Positions 1 to 8,715 are shown, counted from the first letter of the stretch. The stretch: 64,000 nt of DNA from Actinoplanes sp. L3-i22 (GCF_019704555.1 NZ_AP024745.1:3728501-3792500), one strand, 5' to 3'. The notes: generated by a model not told the origin, from the letters alone. A program made the numbers and translations.

Positions 1-1785
1 CGGCGTTCCGGTCACCGTCCAGTAGACCGAGTACCGCTGCCCGTGCGTCTTGTAGAACGGCCGCAGCAGCACCGACCCGCTGGTGTACTCCAGGGGCACG
101 CCGGTGGCCTGCAACGAGGCCGGGTCGAGGGTCGGCAGCGCGGTCAGGTTCTGGGTGCCGAACTGGCCGGCGAGCACGATCGGCCCGTGCTTCACCGCCC
201 GTACCGTCGCGTTGTCCGGGGTTGGTTCTTGAGTGAGTGCCATCGGCAGGCTGATGTCGACGGTGTCGCCGCTCGCCCAGGTCCGGTTGATCGCCAGGTA
301 CGTGCCGGGTGTCGCGGTGCCGGTCACCGTCCCGTTGACCCGGACCTGCGCGCCGGTGGTCCACGACGGGATCCGGATCCGCAGGTCGATCGCCCCGGCG
401 CCGGTCACGGTCAGCCGGGACGTGGACGTCTCCGGGTACGTGGTGGCCTGCTGGACGGTGATCCCGCGCCCCGGCCAGGTCAGCGTGGAGGCGATGAACA
501 GGTTCACGTACAGCGTGTTGCCGTTGACGAAGTAGATGCTGTCGCCGAACTTGGTGTTCGTCTCCATCCCGGTGCCGTGGCAGCAGGTGAAGTTGTCGTA
601 GTCGTTGCTGTAGCTCTTGATCCCGCCGGCCCGCAACGGCACGTAGTAGCAGTGGAAACCGTGCGCCGAGCTCGGGTTCTGCGCGCCGAGCAGGTGGTTG
701 TAGAGCGCCTTCTCGTAGAAGTCCATCCACTCGGCGGCCCGGCCCGGATCGGTGAAGAACAACTGCCGGGTCAACTTCAACATGTTGTACGAGTTGCAGC
801 ACTCGCAGGTGGTGTCGGACAGTTGGCTCGCGATCTGGTTCGGCGTCTGGAAGTACTCGCCGTTGGAGTTGCCGCCGATCGCGTACGAGTGCTGCCGCAC
901 CACGAAGTTCCAGAAGTTGACCGCGATGTCGCGGTACCGGGTGGTGCCGGTCGCGTGGAACCCGCGGATCGCCGCGATCGCCTTCGGGATCTGCGTGTTC
1001 GCGTGGAACCCGGCCAGCGCGTCGGTGTTCGCGGCGAGCGGGTCGAGGATCTGGGCGTGGTCGAAGTACTGCGCCGTGGTCAGGTGCGCGGCGTTCTCGG
1101 TGACCTGGTACAGGTTGAACAGGGTCTCGCCGATGCCCCCGAACTCGGTGCGCAGGATCTGCTGGCGCTGGGCGTACGTCAGCGGGCTGTTTCTGCTCTG
1201 GACCCAGCCGGCCTTGCGCTCCAGCACCGTCCTGGCCTGCGCGTTCCCGGCGAGCTGGTACTGATCGAGCAGTCCCGCCACGATCTTGTGGAGCGTGTAG
1301 TAGGGCGCCCAGACGCTCTGCCCCGCTTCGAGACGATCAAAAAAGCTTTCCGGGTACGCGGACAGGTAGCCGCTCGGCTTCTGGCAGAGCGCGAGCTGAG
1401 CGACCAGGTAGTCGCCCTTGGTCTTGAACGCGGCCTCGCCGGTGCTCGCATACGCCTGGGCCAGCGCGGAGAGCACGTGCCCGATCGAGTGCCCGCGCAG
1501 CTCGGTGGCCGGGGACTCCCAGCCGCCGCACGGGGTGGCCGACGAGGACAGTCCGGCGGTGACCCGGAACATGTGCAGCAGCCGGTCGGCGTCGAGGAAC
1601 CGCAGGTACTCCTGGGTCCGGCCGGCGTTGTCGGCGAACGGGCCGGCGCCGAGCCGGACCGCGGTGAGCGGGAACGGGTAGGCCGAGACCCCGGTGTCCG
1701 GGCGGGCCAGGGCGGGGGTGGGCAACAACGCGCCGGCCGCGCCGGCGGCGCCGGTCATCAGCAGGGTGCGCCGGGAGAGGGGCAT
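1..1785 (-). CDS. GH127 beta-L-arabinofuranosidase, secreted (C-terminus cut by window start)
   Basis: This is a DUF1680/GH127 enzyme, expected to release beta-L-arabinofuranosyl residues from plant-type glycans outside the cell. The visible 595 codons start at ATG 1785 with a twin-arginine type signal (SRRTLLMTG, then an Ala-rich stretch to about residue 27). Signature segments follow: TPCGGWESPATELRGHSIGH (about 70-90). The zinc/nucleophile residues known in the family are visible as E328 and C330 in CECCNSYN, and C401-C402 in FTCCHGTG. The (alpha/alpha)6 barrel is followed by beta-sandwich sequence that runs off the window edge, so the C-terminus is missing. An AAGG ribosome site precedes the start. 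A LacI-type palindrome lies about 210 bp upstream. It belongs with the GH54, GH87 and GH78 genes downstream in the window. Family assignment is firm; the exact linkage cleaved is inferred. Confidence 0.9.
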   Translation of the reverse strand, partial: MPLSRRTLLMTGAAGAAGALLPTPALARPDTGVSAYPFPLTAVRLGAGPFADNAGRTQEYLRFLDADRLLHMFRVTAGLSSSATPCGGWESPATELRGHSIGHVLSALAQAYASTGEAAFKTKGDYLVAQLALCQKPSGYLSAYPESFFDRLEAGQSVWAPYYTLHKIVAGLLDQYQLAGNAQARTVLERKAGWVQSRNSPLTYAQRQQILRTEFGGIGETLFNLYQVTENAAHLTTAQYFDHAQILDPLAANTDALAGFHANTQIPKAIAAIRGFHATGTTRYRDIAVNFWNFVVRQHSYAIGGNSNGEYFQTPNQIASQLSDTTCECCNSYNMLKLTRQLFFTDPGRAAEWMDFYEKALYNHLLGAQNPSSAHGFHCYYVPLRAGGIKSYSNDYDNFTCCHGTGMETNTKFGDSIYFVNGNTLYVNLFIASTLTWPGRGITVQQATTYPETSTSRLTVTGAGAIDLRIRIPSWTTGAQVRVNGTVTGTATPGTYLAINRTWASGDTVDISLPMALTQEPTPDNATVRAVKHGPIVLAGQFGTQNLTALPTLDPASLQATGVPLEYTSGSVLLRPFYKTHGQRYSVYWTVTGTP

Positions 1786-2450
1786 GGGGGATCGCCTTTC
1801 TATCGATAAGTGTCGATTTATACGCGGGGAGTCGACCCCTTCCGTGCGGCGGTGCGGGAGGGTGCGCGGCGTTTCCGGACAGCCGGAATCGGCCGCCGGG
1901 AGGGCGGATCGAGGGTGCTTTTCCCGAGGCGGCCACGGCCCGGGCTGACTTCTCCGGACCGGGGGTGCAGGTCACCTCGGAGGCCAGCGTTCCTTACGAA
2001 AACGTTTTCGGCAAGATGTCAGCCAGGTTACGAATAGAAACTCATCGACGGCCAATCACCCTGGTAGCGCCCCTGCGAGGGGTTACTCACGCCGAAACTC
2101 CCAGGTTGCCGACCGAAACCGGCGGCGTTCAGGGGCGGTCTTTGCGCTAGCCCGGTTTGGCTCTAAGGGCCTCTCCGCGCCTGCTTTGGGAGGCCGCGAA
2201 TGCTTGCCGGCGTGTTCCGCGAAAGTTTGCTGACCCTGATCGGGCGGTCAGCTGGTAGAAGCCCTGCTGCTCAGGCCGATGTCGCTGTCATAACGTGCAC
2301 GTACGGGATCTTGCCGCTCGAAAGTCCGATTTCTTGGGCGTCGGTGGTTTTGCTCAGCGCGATCCATGGCTGACCGCGGGCTCAATCTGCCGATGCCCTG
2401 ATCGGGTATAGCAGGTGTTTTCGGGGCGACTCGCGCGCTTGGTTGTCGTG
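1786..2450. other. Intergenic region without recognised gene
   Basis: It holds the GH127 promoter region and the 14-bp palindrome at 1997-2010. A small hairpin (GCTGACC at 2229-2235 pairing with GGTCAGC at 2246-2252) is also present. From about 2150 the sequence is less GC-rich and shows no codon bias in any frame. I see no gene. Confidence 0.5.
1997..2010. promoter_or_regulatory. LacI-family type operator (perfect 14-bp palindrome)
   Basis: CGAAAACGTTTTCG is a perfect palindrome with a central CG, the hallmark of LacI/GalR-family operators. It lies about 210 bp upstream of the GH127 gene and is the only such site in this intergenic region. Sugar-responsive repression of the arabinofuranosidase is the likely role (inference). 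Confidence 0.65.
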
Positions 2451-3173
2451 TCACCTGAGAATGTTGGCGACCAGCGAACATGAGGTGACCAGCAGTGCGA
2501 GTACGGCGGCCCGTTCCCCGACGGTCCACGTGGTCCAGCCGTGGCCCGGTATCGGCCCATCGATCCACAGAACGGTTTGGTTGCCTCGTTCCCGGTAGCG
2601 GCCGATCAAGAAGCCGACGATCGTACTGACGATGACGGTCAGTGCGGCTGTCGCGACCGAGCTAGGACGGCCGTCGACAACTCCGGCTGTGGCCAGCAGT
2701 ACGACGATCATTGTTGAAGTCAGCAGACTGGCGCCGGACAGCCGTGCGGTGCACCATCGGCGCAGTTCGGGCGAGCCGTCGGCGTATCGGAGAATTTTAC
2801 GGAATTGCTCTCCTCGGCCGATTGCCCAGGCGCTGTCGGCCGACTCTATGGTGATGACGGCCGACTGTGCATCGATGTCGACGGCCACTTTGTGTCTGTC
2901 GTCGCCGGCGCGGATCTGTAAATTTTCGAGCTGGCGCGGGTCGCCCGGCTCGAGGCGGTTCTCTGTTGCGGTTCGCAATCCACTCAACGATCTGCTGCGG
3001 AGTCGGGCGCCGTTCCAGATCGTGGTGATCTCTGGAGTGGACAATGTAATGCCGTCGGCAGACGCCCGGATCAACTTGCTGATCTTGTCCTCGTCGAGCT
3101 GTGGACCGTATACCGTAATTTTTACGACCGTTGTTTCCTCTGCCGAAGCGTCAGGAGTCGGGGGGATCACCAC
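2451..3173 (-). CDS. Hypothetical membrane protein with three C-terminal helices
   Basis: I do not recognise a family. From GTG 3173 the product has 240 residues: a hydrophilic N-terminal part of about 150 residues (with alternating beta-like segments such as KVAVDIDAQSAVITIE) and then three hydrophobic segments near the C-terminus (LLTSTMIVVLLATAG, ALTVIVSTIVGFLIG, AAVLALLVTSCSLVANIL). GTG 3173 is chosen because GAGGAG lies six bases upstream; a TTG at 3215 would add 14 residues without a ribosome site. Codon usage is less GC-biased than in the neighbours and the flanking DNA is AT-richer, so recent acquisition is possible. A cytosolic sensing domain on a membrane anchor is a guess only. Confidence 0.6.
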   Translation of the reverse strand: MVIPPTPDASAEETTVVKITVYGPQLDEDKISKLIRASADGITLSTPEITTIWNGARLRSRSLSGLRTATENRLEPGDPRQLENLQIRAGDDRHKVAVDIDAQSAVITIESADSAWAIGRGEQFRKILRYADGSPELRRWCTARLSGASLLTSTMIVVLLATAGVVDGRPSSVATAALTVIVSTIVGFLIGRYRERGNQTVLWIDGPIPGHGWTTWTVGERAAVLALLVTSCSLVANILR

Positions 3174-3393
3174 TGCATTCTCCTCTTGGCCGGGCGGGTG
3201 GATGCCGAGGTGCAAGTCGGTAGGAAACTCGCCGGCGACCCCTAGATCTCTTGTGGTGAGAGACCTGAGATCGCTTCTTGATCCGCTTGCCCGGTGAGCG
3301 TAATTGATGTATGTGTGCTGTCACTTCCTCCAATGACACTGTATGGACTGTAGTTCAACGGAGTTTGGGGTGGAGGGCAGCCAGATGACCAAA

Positions 3394-3586
3394 TTGACAA
3401 AATTAGCCAGTGTCTGAACGAGCCGGAGTGAGTGGGTGCAGGGGAACTCCGTTTCTACATCGGACACGGCATTTTCGGTCATCAGGTGCCGTTGATGATG
3501 AGGTTGAGGAGTGCGCTACGCCGGACTTCGGCGCCGATTTTATTTTTCCTTGAGATCATCACAACTGGCTTGACAAAATTAGCCAG
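3394..3586. repeat. Pair of exact 17-bp direct repeats, one extended to an inverted repeat
   Basis: TTGACAAAATTAGCCAG occurs at 3394-3410 and again at 3570-3586, 176 bp apart. The second copy is preceded by CTGG, so CTGGCT (3565-3570) and AGCCAG (3581-3586) form an inverted repeat. The motif contains a -35-like TTGACA. It could be a pair of operators or promoter copies, or the scar of an insertion. Confidence 0.55.
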
Positions 3587-3746
3587 CATTTGGGTTGAAG
3601 TCGAGGTGCGGTTGATGCGGGGTCAGTTCATTCTTGCGATGGGCCGGGTGCTTGCGCAGATCGACTGCTGTTGGCCAACTCCGCGGACCCTGTCATGTGG
3701 TCGTTCAACTTGGGGCCTGTGGGCCGACGGCCGACCGGAGACGGTG

Positions 3747-3775
3747 AAGGCCGGCGTGCGACGCACGCCGGCCTT
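3747..3775 (-). terminator. Hairpin terminator of the GH54 gene
   Basis: A perfect 14-bp inverted repeat (AAGGCCGGCGTGCG and its complement around a single A) lies 13 bp beyond the GH54 stop codon on the minus strand. No long T-run follows, as is usual in high-GC actinobacteria. Confidence 0.75.
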
Positions 3776-3788
3776 CGATGAGCAACGG

Positions 3789-5618
3789 TCAGGACAGGGC
3801 GAACTTCTGGGCGGCCGAGCCGTTGCAGTCGTAGATCTGCAGGCGGGTGCCGTTGGTGGTGGCGCCGTTCGGGGCGTCCAGGCAGCGACCCGACTGCGGG
3901 TTGCGCAGGGAGCCGTCGGCCTGCTGCTGCCAGACCTGGCCGGCGACGCCGTTGCAGTCGTAGAGCTCGACCTGCGTACCGTTGGCGGTGCCGTTGCCGT
4001 TGATGTCGAGGCAGCGGCCCAGGGTGCGCAGCGCGCCGTTGGACTGGTGGAACCAGTGCTGGTCGGTGCCGAAGGTCTGGCAGTCCCACAGTTGCACGGC
4101 GGTCAGGTTGCCGCCGTTGTCGTCACCGGCCACGTCGACGCACTTGCCGCCGGGGCCGGCCGTGACGCCGCCGCCGTTGACCGCGAACTTCTGCGCGGCC
4201 GCGCCGTTGCAGTCCCACAGCTGCAGCCGGGTGCCGTTGGCGGTGTTGCCGTTCGGCGAGTCGACGCAGCGGCCGGACTGCGGGTTGCGCAGCGAGCCGT
4301 CGGCCTGCTGGACGAACTTCTGGGCGCCGCCGCCGTTGCAGTCCCACAGTTCCAGCAGCGTGCCGTTGGCGGTGCCGTTGCCGGTCGCGTCCAGGCAGCG
4401 GTTCAGCGTGCGCAGCGAGTTGTCCGGGAAGTGCGTCCAGTGCTGGTCCTCGGCGTAGTTCTGGCAGTCCCACAGGGACACCGCGGCGCCGTTCGCGCCG
4501 GTGTCGTCGGCGGCCACGTCCACGCACTTGCCGCCGGGGCCGGTGACCGTGCCGGCCGGGCCGTTCGGCACGTTCGTCTGGCCGCCGTAGCCGACGGCGA
4601 CCACGTTGGCCTGCACCGCGTTCTCGGCCGCGTCGGTCGGGTAGCCGTAGGTCATCGCGCCCTCGAACCAGGTGCCCCGGTTGCGGTTGCTGTTGTCGCC
4701 ACCGATCCCGAGGATGATCCCGCCCTCCTGGTGCATCGGCTTGTAGCCCTGCTTGTCGGTCGGCAGCGAGCCGTTCCACCACGTGCTCAGGCCACCCGAC
4801 TGGGCATTTCCACCCTTGAGGGCGTACGTCGTCTGGCCGTTGTTCTTCAGCACCGCGGTGACGAACGGCGAGCTGTTGCCCGGGTTCGGGTTCGAGCCGT
4901 TGGCGCCCTGGAACATGCCGTTCTCCAGGTCCGCCTCGATCCACGGGCCGGAGCCCTGGCACGGCGCGAAGTAGCAGGTGGTGGCGATGCTGACGGCGTC
5001 CATGTGGCCGTTGCCGGTGTCGTACGGGGTGGACTCGGCGTTGCCGTAGTCGAAGCAGCAGTCGGAGCCGACGTGGGTGCCGCTGGCCACCATGTAGACG
5101 CCCTCGGGCTGGCCGTTGACCGCCACGCCGGACGCGACCCCGTTGTAGCGGTAGCCGACGCCGGGGGAGACCCAGAGTCCGTACACCTTGTGGCCGCCGG
5201 CCGTCACCGCGATCTCGCTCGCGTCCGCGCCCCGGTCGCCGCTGCCGGCGCCGCCGTCCGGCGCGACCGTCAGGTCGTTGTGCCGGCTGCTCTGGTCCCA
5301 GACCTTGGTGATCCGGCAGGTCGTGCCGTTGCAGAAGGCGTCCTGGTCGGCCGCGTTCGCGTAGCCGCCGGCGGCGAGCGTGCCGACGTCGTGGGTGGCG
5401 CCGTCGGAGGCCCGGGTGACCTGGTAGAGCCGGCCGCTGTAGGCGCCGAACAGCGCGCGGGTGGTGCTGTGCGCGGCGACGCAGGCGGTGCCGGCCGCGG
5501 CGTAGATGTCGCAGGGCAGGGTGCCGGCCGCGCTGGCCGGCGTGGGTGCGGCGAGCAGTCCGGCGATCAGGCTGATCGCCGCCGCGGCGAGCAGCGTGAG
5601 AGAGCGTTTTCTTGGCAT
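3789..5618 (-). CDS. GH54 alpha-L-arabinofuranosidase with two ricin-type (CBM13) lectin domains
   Basis: A secreted enzyme predicted to remove alpha-L-arabinofuranosyl side chains from arabinoxylan or arabinan. A Sec signal (about 1-31, ending ASA-AG) is followed by an ArfB-type catalytic domain (about 32-345). It keeps the family signatures: PCDIY at its start, the vicinal cysteine pair C187-C188 in SDCCFDYGNAE, the presumed nucleophile E232 in ADLENGMF, and the acid/base D308 in GGDNSN. Two ricin B-type domains (about 355-480 and 485-609) repeat QLWDC and GRCLD/GRCVD units; they differ from the arabinose-binding CBM42 usual in fungal GH54. ATG 5618 has GAGGAG nine bases upstream. A terminator follows the stop. 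Confidence 0.93.
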   Translation of the reverse strand: MPRKRSLTLLAAAAISLIAGLLAAPTPASAAGTLPCDIYAAAGTACVAAHSTTRALFGAYSGRLYQVTRASDGATHDVGTLAAGGYANAADQDAFCNGTTCRITKVWDQSSRHNDLTVAPDGGAGSGDRGADASEIAVTAGGHKVYGLWVSPGVGYRYNGVASGVAVNGQPEGVYMVASGTHVGSDCCFDYGNAESTPYDTGNGHMDAVSIATTCYFAPCQGSGPWIEADLENGMFQGANGSNPNPGNSSPFVTAVLKNNGQTTYALKGGNAQSGGLSTWWNGSLPTDKQGYKPMHQEGGIILGIGGDNSNRNRGTWFEGAMTYGYPTDAAENAVQANVVAVGYGGQTNVPNGPAGTVTGPGGKCVDVAADDTGANGAAVSLWDCQNYAEDQHWTHFPDNSLRTLNRCLDATGNGTANGTLLELWDCNGGGAQKFVQQADGSLRNPQSGRCVDSPNGNTANGTRLQLWDCNGAAAQKFAVNGGGVTAGPGGKCVDVAGDDNGGNLTAVQLWDCQTFGTDQHWFHQSNGALRTLGRCLDINGNGTANGTQVELYDCNGVAGQVWQQQADGSLRNPQSGRCLDAPNGATTNGTRLQIYDCNGSAAQKFALS

Positions 5619-5690
5619 GGCGAAGGTGCTCCTCGCGGAGGGGGATGGGAGCGGATGACATCGACCGACGTCGTGTCATCTATGTTTCGG

Positions 5691-5719
5691 AAGTTACGCC
5701 CGCTGATCGAACACGTCAA
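5691..5719 (-). promoter_or_regulatory. Possible promoter of the GH54 gene
   Basis: On the minus strand TTGACG (5719-5714) and TAACTT (5696-5691) are spaced by 17 bp, about 75 bp before the ATG. The -10 match is weak. The downstream CGAAACAT half-site (5689-5682 on this strand) resembles a sequence upstream of the GH87 gene. Confidence 0.35.
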
Positions 5720-5816
5720 TATGCGATTACAAATGTGCGGTTCTGTTGGAAGCCGCGCCGACCCGCCACTGTGCACAAGCTTTTGCAGGTCAGCGTGGTC
5801 GGGAATACTCACCGGC

Positions 5817-6602
5817 ATGACTTCCGCGTGGCGCCGATGGGCGTGGGTTCCGGTACTCCTGATCGGGGTGGCGCTGTTCGTCCTGGTGCTGGTGACCCTG
5901 GTGGACACCCAGAACCTCAACTACGTGCCGTCGATGATCCTGCTCGGCGCGAGCATCGCCCCGGCGACGTTCCTGACCTTCGCGCAGGGCCGCTCCGGCC
6001 GGTGGCAGGTCCCGGCGTCCACGCTCGCGGTGACCGCGTTCTTCGGCGGCGTGATCGGCGTGGTCGCGGCCGGCTGGCTGGAGTACGACGCGCTCCACAA
6101 GCTCGGCGTGCTCCCGATGGTGTTCGTCGGCCTGATCGAGGAGACCGCGAAGCTGCTGGTGCCCGTGGTCGCGCTGGCCTTCCTCTGGCGCCGGCGCCCG
6201 ACGCCGGCCGACGGCCTGGTGATCGGGGTCGCCAGCGGCGCCGGCTTCGCCGCGCTCGAGACGATGGGGTACGGGTTCAGCGCGCTGCTCGCCTCCAACG
6301 GCAACATCGGCGACGTCGAGCAGACCCTCTTCGTCCGCGGCGTCACCGCCCCCGCCGCGCACCTGGCCTGGACCGGCCTGACCAGCGGCGCGCTGTTCGC
6401 GTTCGCCGCCGCGCCGGGTCTGCGGCGGCTGTTCGGGTTCGTGCTGACCTTCCTGGCGGCGGTCGGCCTGCACGCGGCGTGGGACAGCTTCGGCACCGAG
6501 ATCGCGTACATCGTGGTCGGCGGGGTCAGCATGGGCTGGGTCCTGCTGGAGCTGCACCGGTACCGGCGGTTCACCCCGAACCCGGTGCCCGTGCCGGCCT
6601 GA
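5817..6602 (+). CDS. PrsW-family intramembrane metalloprotease
   Basis: A 261-residue integral membrane protein with about eight hydrophobic segments. It keeps the three PrsW-family motifs: EExxK at 108-112 (EETAK), FxxxE at 144-148 (FAALE), and HxxxD at 219-223 (HAAWD), with a further His182 in a membrane segment. The family includes PrsW, the site-1 protease that acts on the anti-sigma factor RsiW in Bacillus, but most actinobacterial members have no known substrate. ATG 5817 begins MTSAWRRWAW, directly before the first membrane segment; upstream in-frame codons are shadow sequence from the opposite-strand GH54 gene. The gene is monocistronic and convergent with the TetR gene, whose stop lies 7 bp away. 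Confidence 0.88.
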   Translation: MTSAWRRWAWVPVLLIGVALFVLVLVTLVDTQNLNYVPSMILLGASIAPATFLTFAQGRSGRWQVPASTLAVTAFFGGVIGVVAAGWLEYDALHKLGVLPMVFVGLIEETAKLLVPVVALAFLWRRRPTPADGLVIGVASGAGFAALETMGYGFSALLASNGNIGDVEQTLFVRGVTAPAAHLAWTGLTSGALFAFAAAPGLRRLFGFVLTFLAAVGLHAAWDSFGTEIAYIVVGGVSMGWVLLELHRYRRFTPNPVPVPA

Positions 6603-6609
6603 CCGGTGC

Positions 6610-7281
6610 TCACCCCGCGGGCAGCAGGGTGGCGGCGAGGAGCGTGGCCGTCCGCTGCCCCCACTGCGCCGGGGTCCACCCGCACAGATCGCTGAACTGC
6701 AGATACGTTTCGACGTTGCCGATCACGAACGCGATGTCCCGGGCCTGCTCGACGTCCAGCTCGGGCTTCAGCGCGCCCCGCTCCGCGAGCAGCTGGACCA
6801 GAGCGCCGTATGCCGTCCGGGTCTGCTCCTGATTGACCGCCCACTGTGCGGCCAGCTCCGGGTCGGTGCCGGTGGCCCCGCGGACCACCCGCATCAGCGG
6901 CGCCACCCGCTCGACGATCGACCGGCCGCCCTCCTGCCACAGCGCGATGACCCGCCGGGGGTCGGGCTCCGCGTGGATCTGCCGCACCCACGGCCGGTCG
7001 AGCAGCGGCACCGGCTCGTCGTCACCGACCGCCGCCTCGTCGAGGGCCTGTTTGAGCAGGGTGCGCTTGTTGGCGAAGTGGAAGTAGACAGTCTGCACCG
7101 CCACCCCGGCCTGCTCGGCGATCTGGTCGAGCCGGGTCGGCGCGTAACCGTGCGCGACGAATTGCTCGGCCGCCGCCGCCACGATCCGGCGCCGGGTGGC
7201 CCGCGCCTGCTCCGCCCGGGTCCCGGACTTTCGCTCTGCCGGGGTGCCAGATTTTCGCGGGCGCTTGACAGGGTCGGCCAT
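6610..7281 (-). CDS. TetR/AcrR-family transcriptional regulator
   Basis: This 223-residue protein has an N-terminal TetR helix-turn-helix (about 22-75, with RRRIVAAAAEQFVAHGYAPT and the recognition part AGVAVQTVYFHFANKRTLL) after a basic leader. The C-terminal ligand-binding domain is not diagnostic. It is divergent from the VOC and hydrolase genes, and two matching inverted repeats lie between the start codons. Autoregulation and control of the divergent genes is therefore likely. The ligand is unknown; because the targets look detoxifying, a small xenobiotic or reactive metabolite is plausible. Confidence 0.92.
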   Translation of the reverse strand: MADPVKRPRKSGTPAERKSGTRAEQARATRRRIVAAAAEQFVAHGYAPTRLDQIAEQAGVAVQTVYFHFANKRTLLKQALDEAAVGDDEPVPLLDRPWVRQIHAEPDPRRVIALWQEGGRSIVERVAPLMRVVRGATGTDPELAAQWAVNQEQTRTAYGALVQLLAERGALKPELDVEQARDIAFVIGNVETYLQFSDLCGWTPAQWGQRTATLLAATLLPAG

Positions 7282-7284
7282 TCG

Positions 7285-7300
7285 CTAGAGCCTACTCTAG
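7285..7300. promoter_or_regulatory. TetR operator 1
   Basis: CTAGAG and CTCTAG form a perfect 6-bp inverted repeat with a 4-bp spacer, beginning 4 bp upstream of the TetR start codon. Confidence 0.75.
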
Positions 7301-7307
7301 TGACTGG

Positions 7308-7323
7308 CTAGAGTTGATTCTAG
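7308..7323. promoter_or_regulatory. TetR operator 2
   Basis: CTAGA and TCTAG form an inverted repeat of the same 16-bp length as operator 1, with centres 23 bp apart, that is, roughly two helical turns. It lies between the TetR gene and the VOC gene. Confidence 0.75.
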
Positions 7324-7343
7324 CGAAATGAGCGGAGCTCACG

Positions 7344-7727
7344 ATGACCGAGCTGTCCGGGATCCATCACGTCAAAATTCCCGTCGCCGACCTCGATCGC
7401 AGCCGCGACTGGTACACCACCGTGCTCGGGTTGCGGGTGGCGATCGAGTTCGCGGAGGACCGGGTGCTCCACGGCCTTGCCCTGGTCGACCCGGCCGGCA
7501 CCCTCAGCCTGGCGTTGCGGCTGGACCCGGCGCGGGCCGCCGGGCTGGCCGGGTTCGACCTGGTCGCACTTCGTGTGCCGACCCGGGACGCCGTCCAGGG
7601 CTGGAGTCGTCGGCTGACCGAGATCGGCCAGCCGCACGGCGGCGTGGTGACCGGGCACGACGGCGGCTCGGTCCTGATCGGCCTGCACGACCCGGACGGC
7701 ATCGAGATCCGCCTGTACGCCGACTGA
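7344..7727 (+). CDS. VOC (glyoxalase/bleomycin-resistance) family protein
   Basis: A 127-residue single VOC module pair: the first beta-alpha-beta unit starts GIHHVKIPVADLDRSRDWY and the second ends with DPDGIEIRLY, typical of metal-dependent glyoxalase-like proteins. His8/His9 near the start and Glu in GIEIRLY are candidate metal ligands. GGAG six bases upstream supports ATG 7344. It is the first gene transcribed divergently from the TetR gene and is followed 111 bp later by an alpha/beta hydrolase. The substrate is unknown. Confidence 0.85.
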   Translation: MTELSGIHHVKIPVADLDRSRDWYTTVLGLRVAIEFAEDRVLHGLALVDPAGTLSLALRLDPARAAGLAGFDLVALRVPTRDAVQGWSRRLTEIGQPHGGVVTGHDGGSVLIGLHDPDGIEIRLYAD

Positions 7728-7838
7728 CCACCGCCGTCGGGCCGGTCTTTGTGCTGGCTGACCGCGGCCTTCGGGCCTGACCCCGGGCCGGCTGACCACG
7801 ACCCTTGCGTCAGGCGGCCGCGACCGAGAGGAACGATC

Positions 7839-8657
7839 ATGATGGACCAACTTGCCTGGACCGACACCGGTGGCGACGGGCCAGTGCTACTGCTGATCCA
7901 CGCCGGTGGCTTCGCCGACTGGCTCGTGCCGCTCGCGGCCGAGCCCGCGCTGGACGGCCTCCGGGTGATCCGGCTGACCCGGGCCGGTTACACCGGGGTG
8001 GAACCGCCGCCCGGCCTGACCGTTGCCGATCACGCGGGGCACGCGGCCGCGCTGCTGCGTCACCTCGGTGCGGTTCCCGCGCACGTGGTCGCCCACTCGT
8101 CCGGCACCACGATCGCGCTGCAGTTGGCGTTCGACCATCCTGACCTGGTCAGCGGGCTGACGCTGAGTGAGCCGCCACTGGTGGACACCCTGGTCGACCC
8201 GGTGGACCTGGGGTTCCTGCACGCGACGATCGGGCCGGCGATCGGCGCGGCGATGGGCGCGATGGCGCACGGGGACCGGCCGGGCGCGTTCGGCGCGTTC
8301 ATGACCGCGGTGTGCGGGCCTGAGTACCGCGAGGTGATGACCCGCGTGCTGGGCGCCGAGGGGCTGTCGCACGCGGAACGGGACTGCGGATACTTCTTCA
8401 CCGCCGAGCTGCCCGCGGTCGCCGGGTGGACGCTGGACCCGGCGATCGCCGGGCGCCTGGCGAAGCCGGTGCTGCTGATCGAAGGTGGCCGGAGCCCGGC
8501 GCCGACCCACCGCCTGGTGGCCCGCCTGGCCGGCCTCTTCCCGCAGGCGACGACCGCGACCGTCGAGAATGCGAACCACCTGCTGCCACTTACCGCGCCG
8601 GCCGAGCTCGCCGACCTGATCGCGGCCGGGTTGCGCGTCACAACGCACCGATCGTGA
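7839..8657 (+). CDS. Alpha/beta hydrolase
   Basis: A 272-residue alpha/beta hydrolase fold protein. Visible parts are the oxyanion-side HAGGF loop after the first strands, the nucleophile elbow VAHSSGTT (Ser around residue 89), an acidic residue region after strand 6 (LLIEGGRSPAPTH) and the catalytic His in NANHLLPL near the C-terminus. AGAGGA lies seven bases before ATG 7839; a second ATG follows immediately. It probably belongs to the TetR-controlled group with the VOC gene. The substrate cannot be read from sequence. Confidence 0.85.
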   Translation: MMDQLAWTDTGGDGPVLLLIHAGGFADWLVPLAAEPALDGLRVIRLTRAGYTGVEPPPGLTVADHAGHAAALLRHLGAVPAHVVAHSSGTTIALQLAFDHPDLVSGLTLSEPPLVDTLVDPVDLGFLHATIGPAIGAAMGAMAHGDRPGAFGAFMTAVCGPEYREVMTRVLGAEGLSHAERDCGYFFTAELPAVAGWTLDPAIAGRLAKPVLLIEGGRSPAPTHRLVARLAGLFPQATTATVENANHLLPLTAPAELADLIAAGLRVTTHRS

Positions 8658-8715
8658 CCGTGTCCGCCCGGTCCGAAAGCAACGTGACAACGGGCCGGTG
8701 GGAAACGTGACGGCG

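Larger units (their letters stand above)
3174..3788. other. AT-richer intergenic region with a 17-bp direct repeat
   Basis: No convincing gene is present; open frames here lack coding bias. The stretch is richer in A+T than the rest of the window. It contains two exact copies of a 17-bp sequence (3394-3410 and 3570-3586) and ends with the terminator of the GH54 gene. Confidence 0.5.

Noticed and set aside
43..1809. Long plus-strand open frame over the GH127 gene
   Set aside because: Arg/Gly/Val-rich shadow of the minus-strand GH127 gene; no ribosome site or family resemblance.
3432..5816. Upstream extension of the PrsW frame back to 3432
   Set aside because: It reads through the antisense of the GH54 gene and gives low-complexity Val/Gly/Arg sequence; the real start is ATG 5817.
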